Shown here: one piece after another, positions 45,892 through 56,319 of the stretch
How the letters are laid out: every line of letters begins with the position of its first letter
How positions within the stretch are numbered: position 1 is the stretch's first letter
Source of the DNA: Juglans regia
Lineage: Eukaryota > Streptophyta > Magnoliopsida > Fagales > Juglandaceae
Reading direction: 5' to 3'
Assembly: GCF_001411555.2 (NCBI RefSeq)
Contig: NC_049909.1
Location: 4,759,875-4,823,874 of the forward strand
DNA length: 64,000 nt
Position numbers and translations under genes: made by a program
The notes under the pieces: model-generated
Told to the model about the DNA's origin: nothing
What the model saw: only the letters and a program-made list of their open reading frames with translations
Databases searched by the model: none

Positions 45892-46410
45892 ACCATTTAT
45901 CATGGTATTCACATACGCAAAAACTCAAGCTCAGCAATAACAACCTACACCGATGTTGATTGGGCCAGCAACTATGATGACAGAAGCTCCACATCTGCCT
46001 ACATTTGCTTCCTTGGTTCAAATTCGATCTCTTGGAGTTCAAAAAAATAAGGGGCTATTGCAAGATCATCCACCGAAGAAGAGTATAGAGCCCTTGCAAA
46101 TGCTGCATCTGAAACCATCTGGTTACTGTCCTTGTTTCAGGAACTCGGCTTCACTATCTCTTCCCCACGAACATTGCTTTGTGACAACTTGGGTGCTACC
46201 CAACTCAGTTTTAATCTCGTTCAACACTCTCGGATGAAGCACATCCAAATAGACCTGCACTTTGTTTGTGATATGGTTCAAAAAGGAATGCAGAAAGTTC
46301 ATCATGTAAATACACAAGATTAGCTTGCTGACCTCCTCACAAAGCCCCTGTCCAAGCAACGCACAGAACAACTAAGAACCAAGATTGGCCTTGCCAACGG
46401 CAGCCCTATC
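45892..46410 (+). pseudogene. Copia RNase H
   Basis: After a stop at 45889-45891 the same frame reads TIYHGIHIRKNSSSAITTYT then DVDWASNYDDRSSTSAYICF. SISWSSKK is followed by a stop (46048), IARSSTEEEYRALANAASET, LLCDNLGATQLSFN, HSRMKHIQIDLHFVCDMV and a stop before LADLLTKPLSKQ. All conserved copia RNase H blocks are present, with two internal stops. Confidence 0.9.
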
Positions 46411-46421
46411 TTGCGGGGGCG

Positions 46422-46723
46422 TATCAGAGATAATTCCATAAATCATGCGATAAATCAAGTCATAGAAGTGTAGTCGAGAATCAAGGGAGAAAATTGCTGG
46501 ACTCTTCACAAGAATCACGTCTCACAACTGTTACAATCCTCACAACCACAATTCCAGCTAGCTTTCCTAGAATAGATTTTGTATTCATTGTATATACAAT
46601 TCCAGCTAGCTTTCCTAGAATAGATTTTGCATTCATTGTATCTATAGCACTCTATTCATCTGTGTCGTGTGGGCAATATACTGTAACCAAGTTTCTCAAT
46701 ACTCAGTAAATATTCAAACTTCA
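46422..46723 (+). repeat. 3' LTR of copia element
   Basis: 302 bp, the same length as the 5' LTR. It starts TATCAGAGATAATTCC directly after the purine-rich TTGCGGGGGCG and ends CAAACTTCA before TATGT. The internal duplication of the AATTCCAGCTAGC block is also present. Confidence 0.9.
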
Positions 46724-46728
46724 TATGT

Positions 46729-47684
46729 ATTGATTATATTTGATGAATCAAAAGCTTGGTTTATAATCATGATCAGTTTTGGATTTTATATTTGTATGTG
46801 TATGTATATAGGTATATATATATATATATACACACATGTATGTGCAATATATGAAAGTGTTACGGTAGCCGAGCTTTGGTTGAAGCTCTATTTTTAGTTC
46901 CTTAGAGTGTGACATAGTTTGCAATGTGTTAAAATAAGTTTTGATGACTACCAAAAGAAGGTCTTGGGTTGACAAAGAAATGGTGGAAAGTTCCTATGGT
47001 GTGGTATGTCTTTCGGTTTTACCCTAAAAATTTTGGATGGTGTTTTGTATGGTGTAGAAAAGATTTAATTGGGTCAAATTCTAAAATGAAACATAGAAGC
47101 GTGGGATAGACCCTTGAGGCTCTCTAGCTTGCACCTATGAGGCACTAAGCTGTAGATTTTTGCATAGGAATCAAGAGTAAGGTTTTAAAATATGTTCCGT
47201 TCCGGCAAGAATTTTCCTTTGCCAACAGTAACTGACACAAGGTAGGATATTGTTTTGTCTGGGTCAAATTGGTGCTATTTTGGCCTGTTTCGGTGCATTC
47301 CGGCTGGAATTTGATATTTCGGATGGAAAGGACGTTTTGGTCCTAAATTTTCGTTTGTTAGTTCCTGTTCTTCTTCACCTTGTTGTCGCTTTTTTTTTTT
47401 CTGTGATTTTCTTTTACTTGAGAGAGGAAGAAAATTCACCCACCATTATTCTTGGGGAATGGTAAATCAATTTGCAAAAAGAAAACTATGAAACTGGTAA
47501 ATTTGTCTGTAGCAAATTGTGAAAAAGAAAAAAAAAAGAAAAAAAAAAGAAAGAAAGAAGAGTGGATCGCCAAATACCTAACGTATGCATGCCTTCCACT
47601 TTTCCATTTAGGATTAACAATTCAAGCTACTTACTAATCTCAAATTCTCAATGATTATTGATTACCGATAGCTTTGCCTATGTC
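46729..47684. other. Intergenic DNA with a dispersed-repeat-like block
   Basis: The left part contains a TA/CA microsatellite (about 46806-46838). Around 47180-47470 lies a block with GTTCCGTTCCGGC, TTTCGGTGCATTCCGGC and similar CCGG-containing motifs. I recognise this style from dispersed repeats in walnut and hickory genomes, but ends are not defined. An A/G-rich tract sits at 47524-47560. No gene is supported. Confidence 0.4.
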
Positions 47685-47700
47685 AAGAGAGAATAATGCC
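47685..47700. repeat. LINE target-site duplication, left copy
   Basis: AAGAGAGAATAATGCC recurs as AAGAGAGGATAATGCC at 49541-49556, directly after the poly-A. It is 16 bp with one mismatch, typical of LINE insertion. Confidence 0.9.
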
Positions 47701-48846
47701 TTCAGTGGTGGGAAGGCTCAAGTACATGACTTTTAAAGGCATCCTAGCCAATATTAGATCAAAAATCAGCAATCACAGAGTGAAATTACTGTCACAAGCT
47801 GGGAATGAGGTTTTCATCAAAGCTGTGCTTCAGGCACTTCCAACATACACAATGGCTGTTTTCAAGCTGCCCAAAACCTTGCTCAAAGATATCAACACTG
47901 TGATTAACAACTTTTGGTGGGGACATCAAAACAATGAGAACAAAATTCACTGGATATCTTAGAAGAGGATGGGAAAAGCAAAAGCTGAAGGGGGGATGGG
48001 ATTTCGAGACTTTGAGGCCTTTAACATAGCTATGCTAGCAAAACAATGTTGGAGACTAATCCAACATCCAGACTCTTTGGCTGCTCAGGTAATGAAGGCC
48101 AAGTACTTTCCTAAATCCACTTTTCTAGAAGCAAAACTAAACTAGGTGCGAGACCCTCATATATATGAAGAAGCTTTCTATCAGCAAGATCATTGATTGA
48201 AGCAGGGTCATATTGGAGAATAGGCAATGGGAGTCAAGTGAAAGTCTGGAAGGATAAATGGATCCTCTATCCAATTCCCAGTAGAGTTCAAAGCAATGTC
48301 AGTGGGTTGGAAATTAATGCAACTGTCTCTAGTATAATTGACCCTCACACCAAGCAATGGAGGAGTACTATGGTGAGACAGCTTTTTAATCAAAGAGAAG
48401 CTGAGATTATCCTTAAAACTCCCATCAGCTTTCTTAACAGCAGAGATAAGCTAGTATGGCAAGGCACAAAAGATGGCAGTTTTTCAGTCAGAAGTGCGTA
48501 CCACAAGGAGATAGAGAGAACTCACTTCCAATCAAGTCAAGCATCAAGTAGTTCCTCATTCACAGCAGTCTGGAAACAGCTATGGCAATTAAAAGTGCAA
48601 CCTGGGGACAAAGTACTCCTATGGAGATCATGCCTCGAGGCCCTTCCAACTAATTCAAATCTTTATAAGAGGAGATTAGTTGAGAACCCTCTCTGTCCAA
48701 TATGTTACTTGGAGGCAGAAGACTCAGCTCATGCACTATGGAGATGTGAATCAGCTAAAGATGTTTGGAGCCAATGCTCAAAAAGCTTACAAAAATGTCA
48801 TCAACCTCACGTGACTATGATCCAACTCCTAGAAGACTTACTTTAG
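47701..48846 (+). pseudogene. LINE reverse transcriptase C-terminus and zf-RVT
   Basis: The frame opens with VVGRLKYMTFKGILANIRSK, KVLSQAG-like VKLLSQAGNEVFIKAVLQ and ALPTYTMAVFKLPKTL, then INNFWWGHQ and a stop near 47960. GKAKAEGGMGFRDFEAFNIA and MLAKQCWRLI follow in the same frame. A further open frame (48193-48846) reads GSYWRIGNGSQVKVWKDKWI, KDGSFSVRSAYHKE and the zinc-binding CPICYLEAEDSAHALWRC, the zf-RVT signature of plant LINEs. Several stops interrupt the chain. Confidence 0.9.
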
Positions 48847-48849
48847 GCT

Positions 48850-49506
48850 TTGGACAGTCGAATCATCCAAGAGTTTGCAGTAGTGGCCAGGAAGATATGG
48901 TGGAGAAGAAACAAATTCCTCTTTGAAGGCACCTTTGCACACCTGAATGCTGTAGTGAGGGAAGCGAGAGGAACATTGTATCTGTTGATTGAGGAGGAAT
49001 CAAGATTGGCTCGAGGGCAAACTAATACACAAGTGGAGGATTGGCAGGCTCCTCCATCAAACTAGATCAAGCTAAATTGGGACAGTGCAGTAGACAAAGC
49101 AAATGGTGTAATTGGAGTGGAAGTAGCTGTTAGGGACAGCCTTGGTTATACCATTGCTACCAAGCAAACTAATAAACTCCTCTTCCCCGATCCACTTCTA
49201 GCAGAGGCCTTTGGAGCTCTCAAAGCTGTTCAGTTTGGTGTGGAACTTGGTCTATCCCAAGTTGTTGTTGAAGGCGATTCTTTGCAAGTCATCAATGCAC
49301 TGAGAAGTGATAAAGAAGGGTGTAATAGTGTAAGTATGTATGTTAGTGAGGCAAAACTGATCCTTCAAAATTTTGTCAAGTGGGAGGTTTCTCATGTTAA
49401 GAGAAATGGCAATGCAATGGCTCACTTGTTAGCAAAAGAAGCTCTTTCCATCCATGATGATATTGTAACCTTGGGGGTTCTTCCCTCTTGTTTTCCTCTG
49501 GATTAA
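48850..49506 (+). pseudogene. LINE RNase H domain (RVT_3 type)
   Basis: After FAVVARKIWWRRNKFLFEG (48850-49065, ending in a stop), the frame reads IKLNWDSAVDKANGVIGVEV, an AEAFGALKAVQFGVELGL block, VVEGDSLQVINALRS and WEVSHVKRNGNAMAHLLAKE. These are the conserved blocks of plant LINE-associated RNase H, with the Asp, Glu and Asp residues in place. The first Asp is in the LNWDSAV block where NxDGA is usual. Coding ends at 49506, about 24 bases before the poly-A. Confidence 0.9.
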
Positions 49507-49556
49507 TTGAATGGAAATGACTTATGATTCAAAAAAAAAAAAGAGAGGATAATGCC

Positions 49557-49645
49557 GGAGGAAGCTTGCCATGATTCGTGGGCCTCATTCACACATGGAT
49601 AATTGGGGCTGGTCTAGAAGAATAGAACTATCCTAACAGGATATT

Positions 49646-49682
<37 letters not shown>

Positions 49683-51404
49683 TTTCATTACCGATTTCAT
49701 TTTAAAAATCAATGGTTCCACCTACCTAAGTGATGAATTGCATAATTTAATATATTTTATCACTTCTTAACTGTAAATTTTAGTCTAATTTTATTTACTT
49801 TTGTTAATTTTAGGCTTCATTGTCATCATTTGAAATTATTTCAGATTTGAAAAAAAAGAATGTCCAAATTTTATAAGCCTATCGTCTAAGTACTCTTAGA
49901 TTTAAATGAAGATCTATTCAAATATAAGAGTTGATCATCAGTGTTATTTGAGAATAAAGATCAAGTTAAATGTTTGAAGATGTTATAGCGAGAAGAAGAT
50001 TTTCAAATTCAGACGTTGGCAAAGAGAAGTGATTTGAATCTATTCTATTGGCGTCTAACTACCTGGAGGAGAAAAAGTAAAAAAATAAAAGATATTCATC
50101 AAATTCAAAAGGAAGAGACGTGATGCTAATGGTAGGAATGGACTTGACTTAGTCTACCAACTACCACCGTATGATGGGTATAGGAAAAGAAAAAAAAAAA
50201 AAAAGAAATAGAAAAGAGAAAGGAAGTTGAACCTGGAAGGACATGGAAGGAATTTGAAAAGAGAAGTTTTAGCTTTAGCTGGACTCTTGGACGTAACGCA
50301 CTAAACGGATTGGACGAGATTCAAAATTCAAGTTGGTTTTCGGCTACTGCACGCACGGGAGAGGAACGAGTTTGATTTTTTGGTTTCAGAAAAAAGGAAC
50401 GGGGTCGACGCAACAACAACAAAAAAAAAAAAAAAAGGAACGGGGTCGACGCAACACATAAAAAAAAAGAAAATAAAAAGACTGAAGAAGAAATTCGACG
50501 GTTCGGCGACTTGGAGGACGAGACTGCAGACGGCGAGAGTATTTTTAGTATTCATTTTCTTTCTATTTCTCTCAGAGAAATTATGATGAATTCGTTTTTG
50601 TTAAATTTAATTTTTAGCATGAACTAAATTTTTTTATTCTAGAAAAACGATGTAATCTAGTTTCAAACTATGTTTACTTTTCTATTCTAATTTGAAGTAA
50701 TTATCTTCTATGTTTGTCTGATTTATTCTGAGTTTATTGCTTCTAATTAACCGGTCATTAATTAGATGATTTTAATTTTATGATTTGTTGTCGAAAGAGG
50801 GAATTATAGGATAGATATTGGATATTTCAGCATAGGCAAATATAGAGATCGAAAGACTTGTATGAACCTATGTAGTATTACAATCATTGGTCTTATTGCT
50901 TTCTTGCTTTATTAATTTGCATACTCTTGTGTAAAATGATGAACAAGAATAATTTTCAATTGACTATCGAAAGAGACTTTTGGATGTTTGTGGAGATTTG
51001 CTAACAAACAGAGAGAATTAAATTCAATTAGTTAGATGAGTAAAGTATAGTGAGGAATTAGGTAAAATCGATTTCCTAGAAGTTTTCTTTCTTATTGATT
51101 TGATCTTTGAACAACATATTTCTTTTCTTTTGAGTATTTTTTTTAATTAATTTTATTTTAATTTGCAATTACAAGAATCTTAGTGACTTTTCTAAATAAA
51201 ATCGAGATTAGTATAATTTCAATATTTGTTAAAAGTAAGTTACCAATCCCTGAGGACGATACTCTTCTCATCACTTTACTATAAAACTACGGTACTGTGT
51301 ACTAAGTTATTTTCTTACAGAAGAATCACCTCACAGCCACAAAAAGAAAAGTAGCAACTACAAATAATCAATGTAATTATAGGTGGAATACACGGTATGT
51401 TTTA
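49557..51404. other. Intergenic DNA, partly LTR-like
   Basis: It holds a TA microsatellite (49649-49677), A-rich tracts and a short duplication of GGAACGGGGTCGACGCAACA (copies near 50395 and 50437) on either side of an A-run. From about 50600 to 51320 the sequence (GTCGAAAGAGGGAATTA, TATCGAAAGAGACTTTTGG, AATCCCTGAGGACGATACTC) resembles the R-U5 part of large non-autonomous or Athila/Tat-like LTRs and parallels 19600-20240. No ends could be defined and no gene is supported. Confidence 0.45.
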
Positions 51405-51409
51405 AATAT

Positions 51410-54138
51410 TGGTATTTACAAAACTACCCCTAAACTTTTCCAAATTACCACTAAAGCCTAAATTTTCACTATTTACAACAATTTGGGGCTCAAATTTTAC
51501 AAATCTCATATTTTCTATGTTCTAAAATCATATATGCCCTAAGAGTTATAAGAATCAAATTACAACTATGTCAAACTCAACCAACCCGTGGCATGCATAT
51601 CTTATGGGGCTATATGTGATTTCAAGTCTAAAACCTCTATGGATGCATGTATGCTCAAATTTCATCAAGTGGCAAGCATGAACCTAACTTTAGGGGCATG
51701 CTTATGACTTAGATTCAGGTCATACAAATTCATCCCAACACTTAAGCATTGATTAAAGCCAAATCACCACTAAACCATCAATTAAGTATATGCATGATGT
51801 TTCTAGTTTTTCCTTGTCAAATAGATGTTTAAAACCTAAATAAATCATGCATTTTCATTCTTATCCCAATTACAAGGCTTTTATAAATGCTCATTACTCA
51901 AGTTTTGGCAATTTAATCAAACCTTCATAAATTAAACTTAAATCAAGTGAAACTAAAACATGCTTGATGATCAACACAAGATATGGATTTATAATCTATC
52001 ATGGCATGCTTTCTACCTCAAATTTAAACTTTCAAAAATTATTTCAAGAAATTAGTGAATCATATAGAATCATATCAAGACATTCCATGGCTAAAAATGC
52101 AACCTAAAACAATTCATTCATTCAAAATTTCAAATCTAACCTAGTTTGCATTTAGCATGATAAACGTCAATTAAAGCCTAACATGCCATTCTAACACCTA
52201 AAAAAATATAGGGCATGATTACTTACAAAAACCGTGGCCCTTGAGCTCCCAAACACTACTCACTTCAAGAACACTCTCAACTCACTCGGTTTCTCTCTAT
52301 TTTCACACTAAGAGGGAATGACTCTTAAGAATGCTAGAAGAATGATTTGAGGAGTGGTGTGAGGAAGTGAGGAGTGAGGGGGGGGGGGTATTTATAGGGC
52401 TTCATGGAGGGTGAGGGGTGTGGGTTTGGATGAAGGTGAGGCTTGGAGTTGGTGGAGGTGGGCGGTGGTGTGAGGAGTTAAACTTTATAGCTTGTGTCAT
52501 CCTTGGTTTGGTGAATAGTGTTCCATTTTCTCATCATTTCTTCAAGGTCAGGTGCTACAATGAGGCTATGGGTGCAGGGGCTGGTTTGGTTCAGAAAATA
52601 AAACAAAAATCAAAGGATTGCAAGGTGAGGTCATGCTAGAAGCCAACGGGTAGGGGTCTTCCAAGCTAGCCAGATTTTCATCACCTCTTTGTCTCATCCT
52701 TATGCTTTGTTTTGCAAGTATAATGACTTCATTTGATGGATTTTCAGGTGAAGGAAGGATGCTTGATTGGATGCCAAGTGATCATATATGTGCAGGTCAT
52801 GAAAGGAAGCAAAGTGAGGGTGGTTGTCTAGTGACATGTGCAACCTTCTTCAAATGCCAATCGGTTTGGCATTTCGTTGGGGGATAAATGATTAACAAGC
52901 TTTTGAGTGCCTTGAAGGACTGCTTAGGGATTGGAGGGCAGGGGTGGTGGTGTGTGGAGGTGGCTCATTGAAGAGTAGAAAATCCTTGAAGAGTTGAAGG
53001 TTCGCGGTTTGGTTCCAGCTAAACTTCTTAGGAGAATAGTTGGGTTTTCGCTATTGTTTCTTGGAATCATTTTGTCCCCTTGCTAGGTCTAAACCTTGAG
53101 TGATGTGGTGAGGTATGATGAGAGGTGCAATTACCCTTGAAACATTGCTGAAATTGGCATGGGCTTTGGGGCTGGTTTGATGAGGTGTGCATGGTGGTGC
53201 ATCAAAGTGCTTATTGGTGGTTGTGTTGGCATTAACATGGCTTGGTTCCAATTGACATGTGTTGGGTTAAGCTTAAAATTCTAGGGTTTTATAAGAATAA
53301 TGCAAAATAATTATAAAAACCAAAACTTTCAGATCATAAATATGAAGAAAATAATTTAAAGAAAATTATGCAAAAATATGATGTTGAAGTTACTATTCAT
53401 GTGTGAGATGAATAGAAGTTTAAACATGGTTGGGAGGGAACCCTATGGGCTTGTGGTTCATCTTGAGTTTAAGGAAAACTAATGGTATGGTGTATGTGGG
53501 CCTCATAATGAAATAAACGACAAGGCTTTTGGGTTTCATGGGTTGGACTTTATTTGGCCATTTGTGCAAACCATGGATGTGGGCTTTGTAGTGGGTATGC
53601 AGACCTTATGTCCAGATTTGTGGGGCTTATCTATAGCCTCAAAGGTCCACTAGGTTGGATCCTAACCTTAGGTCTTTCATAGGTTGGGCCAATGGCCTTT
53701 ACTCTTATTAAGTTAAGCTCAATGACTATATTTCCATTATATTGGGTCTGATTTCTAATGTCCTTTAAGAAAGGCTTGTAACCTTATAACTCTCAAATTG
53801 GCCTAAGGCTTTTGGTACCTATTCTTAGCCCATTTCATCCTTAGTGAATTATGACCCTAAATAAAACACTCTCAAGCTACTCTAAATCCATCCAACACTT
53901 AGCCTTTTATCTTAGCCCATCAATATGTCATGTGTCATACTACTATTGGCCTCTTGGTATTCATCTTTAAATATTATTAAAACACAAAAATCTTCTAATA
54001 ATTGTAACTAAACCAATGGTGTGAATCTTATGCCAAATTAAGCTCTAAAATTTTCTAAAAAAAATTCACAACCTATACTAGTTAGGATCTTAGGTGTTAA
54101 GTTCAAGTCTTACAGTGATTTTTAAGTGGGGAGTTACA
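51410..54138 (-). mobile_element. Solo LTR, family F (2.7 kb)
   Basis: On the plus strand it starts TGGTATTTACAAAAC and ends GGGGAGTTACA, so on the minus strand it starts TGTAACTCCCC as in family D. It is flanked by the perfect duplication AATAT (51405-51409 and 54139-54143). There is no internal region, so it is a solo LTR. The minus strand has a TATA box at 52389-52397. Open frames at 52418-52639, 52702-52887 and 53051-53251 are short and match nothing I recognise. Confidence 0.85.
52389..52397 (-). promoter_or_regulatory. TATA box of family F LTR
   Basis: On the minus strand the sequence is CTATAAATA, next to a C-run (52380-52388). It matches the plant TATA consensus and agrees with the minus orientation inferred from the LTR ends. 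No start site can be read from sequence alone. Confidence 0.6.
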
Positions 54139-54599
54139 AATATTGCACCAAGTGGCATGCTCTGTTGTAACACCCCACCTAAAAAGCTACTTAGGCCTTG
54201 ACCTTAGTAGCCTTAAACCTAGTTAATTAGGATTTGGGCTATTTGAGAATAAGAACAATTGTGGATATTTGAATTGGCAAGAGGACCATATACTTTGGGT
54301 TTAGTAGAATTATTAGAAGATTCTAGTGCAATATTGATTTTGAAGAAAATGATTTTTTATTTTTTATTTTATTTTGTAGCTTGATTGGTTTAGTAATATT
54401 ATTTTGGAGGATTTTTAGTACTTTATTAATTTTGAGCATAAGAAGCCAAGAGGCCCATAAGGGAATGACACATGATATATTGGAGGGTTGCCACATTAAT
54501 GGGCTAAGTAATTTGGGTTAAATATTTGATGAAATTAGAGAAGGCCCAAAGAGTGGTTTACTAAGGGCCCAAGCTTTTTGGGTATAAAGGCTTAGGAGA

Positions 54600-54990
54600 G
54601 ACAATAAGAATTTAGGCCCTACTTGATGGACATAAGAATTTAGGGCCCTAATGCACAAATAATATGATGAGCTAAGGATAAGATGTTAAAAAGTTTTAGG
54701 CCCAACTTGGGAGATATAAAGTTTTGCCTTCTTGGAGGACACTAGAAAATAGGTTCAATGTAAAGGAGATAAAGCCATTGGGCCTAACTTAGTAAGAATG
54801 AAGGCCTTAGGCACAACTTGGAAGACATAAGATTATAGGCCTCACTTATTGGACACAAGACTATGGGCCTAACTTATTAGACCCAAGATATTAGGCCCAA
54901 CTTAGTAAGCATAAGGTCATTGGGCCTAACTTAGTAAGATTCAAGACTTTGGCCCAATTGAGGAAAGACCCAAAGATTAGGACCCAACCT
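54600..54990. repeat. Degenerate 28-29 bp minisatellite in family G LTR
   Basis: At least six imperfect units with the core GGCCTAACTTAGTAAG or GGCCCAACTT, followed by AAGA-type spacers, repeat at 28-29 bp (clearest at 54781-54985). Upstream, looser units begin near 54600. The 3' LTR of the same element lacks this entire region. Confidence 0.8.
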
Positions 54991-56175
54991 AGTAGGCCTT
55001 TGAGGCCATAGATAGGCCCCACAAATTTGGACATAAGGTCCATATCATAACCCACTCCAAAGCCCACATCTAAGACTTGCACTTTTGGCCCAACCAAAGC
55101 CTAAAACCTTGTCTTTTATTTCGTTCTTCCAATTGGAGCCCACATACGCCATACGATTAGTTTCCTCAAGCCCATATTGTACCCTACGCCCCTAAGGATT
55201 TCTTTGGACCCCAATTAAGTTTTGAACTTGGGTTAAGTGCATTGATTAACTTTCACTCGATTAGTGATTTCTAAAACCTTGTTTTAAGCTTAATTTCCTT
55301 TTTAATTATTTCTCACATCTTTTATCTGGGCTTTATTATTTTTACTTTAGCTTTTCATCATTCTTGGACTAAATTAGAAGAATATTCTTGATCCAGCACA
55401 TGTCATTAGAGGCAATGACATGTAATTGTCCAAAACATCACTTGGTATATTATACCAATTCAACCCCTAGTCCACGCCAATTTCATTCTTTCCTCAAGTG
55501 TATTTTTGTCTTTTAACACCTCACATTATCCCCTTAGCTCAATTGAGTATGGGTCATTTTTTGCCCCGAGGAAACTAGACCAAAGAAGCCAACCATTCCA
55601 TTGGAGGCTTGGTTGAAGCCAAACCGAATGGCTTGTATTTAGTTTCACTTCTGCACATGGCTGAGCCACCACCACATGCCACCTCCCTTCTCCTCCAATC
55701 CCCAAGAGCCCCTCCAGTCATCATGGTGAACCTTGACTCAATGCACCCCAAATGGTGCCAAAATCGATTGGCTTTTGTAGAAGATACCACTTGGCAACCA
55801 CCCCCCTTTTCACCCTCTTCTTTGAGCTGCACACACATCATCACTTGGCAACTAATCCTCCACTATCTACCACCTAAAAAAGCCTTCAAAGCATGTCATG
55901 ATACCTACACAAATAAGCCATGGAGATAAAACAAGGTGATGCAAGCAAGAAATGCACCATGGCATGACCTCATGCCTCATTTTTCTTGTTTTCCTTTTTA
56001 TTTTCATCCCATGGTAGCTCCTACACCGACTTGGCACTTTGCAGCACTTGAAATAAAGAAAATCATGAGGGATAGGGCACTGTTCATGCCTACACTCATC
56101 ACCACCACCGCCCACTCCACCAATCACAAGGCTCTCCTCTAGCCAAGGCCGGCGTCCCCCTTCCTTCTTGAAGCC

Positions 56176-56183
56176 TATAAAAA
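56176..56183 (+). promoter_or_regulatory. TATA box of family G LTR
   Basis: TATAAAAA, followed by a C-rich CCCCCTCCACTCCC stretch, is a standard plant TATA arrangement and lies in plus orientation, in agreement with the element. The nested D-type LTR is inserted about 140 bases downstream and would disrupt the transcript leader. Confidence 0.65.
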
Positions 56184-56319
56184 CCCCCTCCACTCCCTCA
56201 GTTCTCCACACCTTTTCTCCAAGCTTTCACTTGAGGTCTTGAGAGCTTCTCCTCCCTTAGTGAGCCATGGAGAGAAACTCACTGAGGTTTTGAGTGTTCT
56301 CAAAATGAGTGAGTTTAAG

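Larger units (their letters stand above)
41860..46723 (+). mobile_element. Full-length but inactive Ty1-copia retrotransposon
   Basis: Two 302-bp LTRs (41860-42161 and 46422-46723) start TATCAGAGATAATTCC and end CAAACTTCA. They are flanked by the perfect duplication TATGT (41855-41859, 46724-46728). A primer-binding site (42165), gag, zinc knuckle, protease, integrase, reverse transcriptase, RNase H and a purine tract (TTGCGGGGGCG) occur in the usual copia order. Stops and shifts occur throughout, and the integrase catalytic Glu is changed to Lys. Confidence 0.95.
47701..49540 (+). mobile_element. 5'-truncated L1-type LINE
   Basis: The body starts inside the reverse transcriptase C-terminal region and ends in poly-A (49531-49540). 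It is bracketed by a 16-bp target duplication (47685-47700 and 49541-49556). Remnants in order are the reverse transcriptase thumb region, the zf-RVT finger and an RNase H domain. Endonuclease and the reverse transcriptase active site were never copied, so this is a dead insertion made by target-primed reverse transcription. Confidence 0.92.

Noticed and set aside
55575..56211. Overlapping frames of 89, 106 and 114 codons
   Set aside because: They lie in the family G 5' LTR on opposite strands and have no recognisable domain. They are probably chance frames in less AT-rich LTR DNA.
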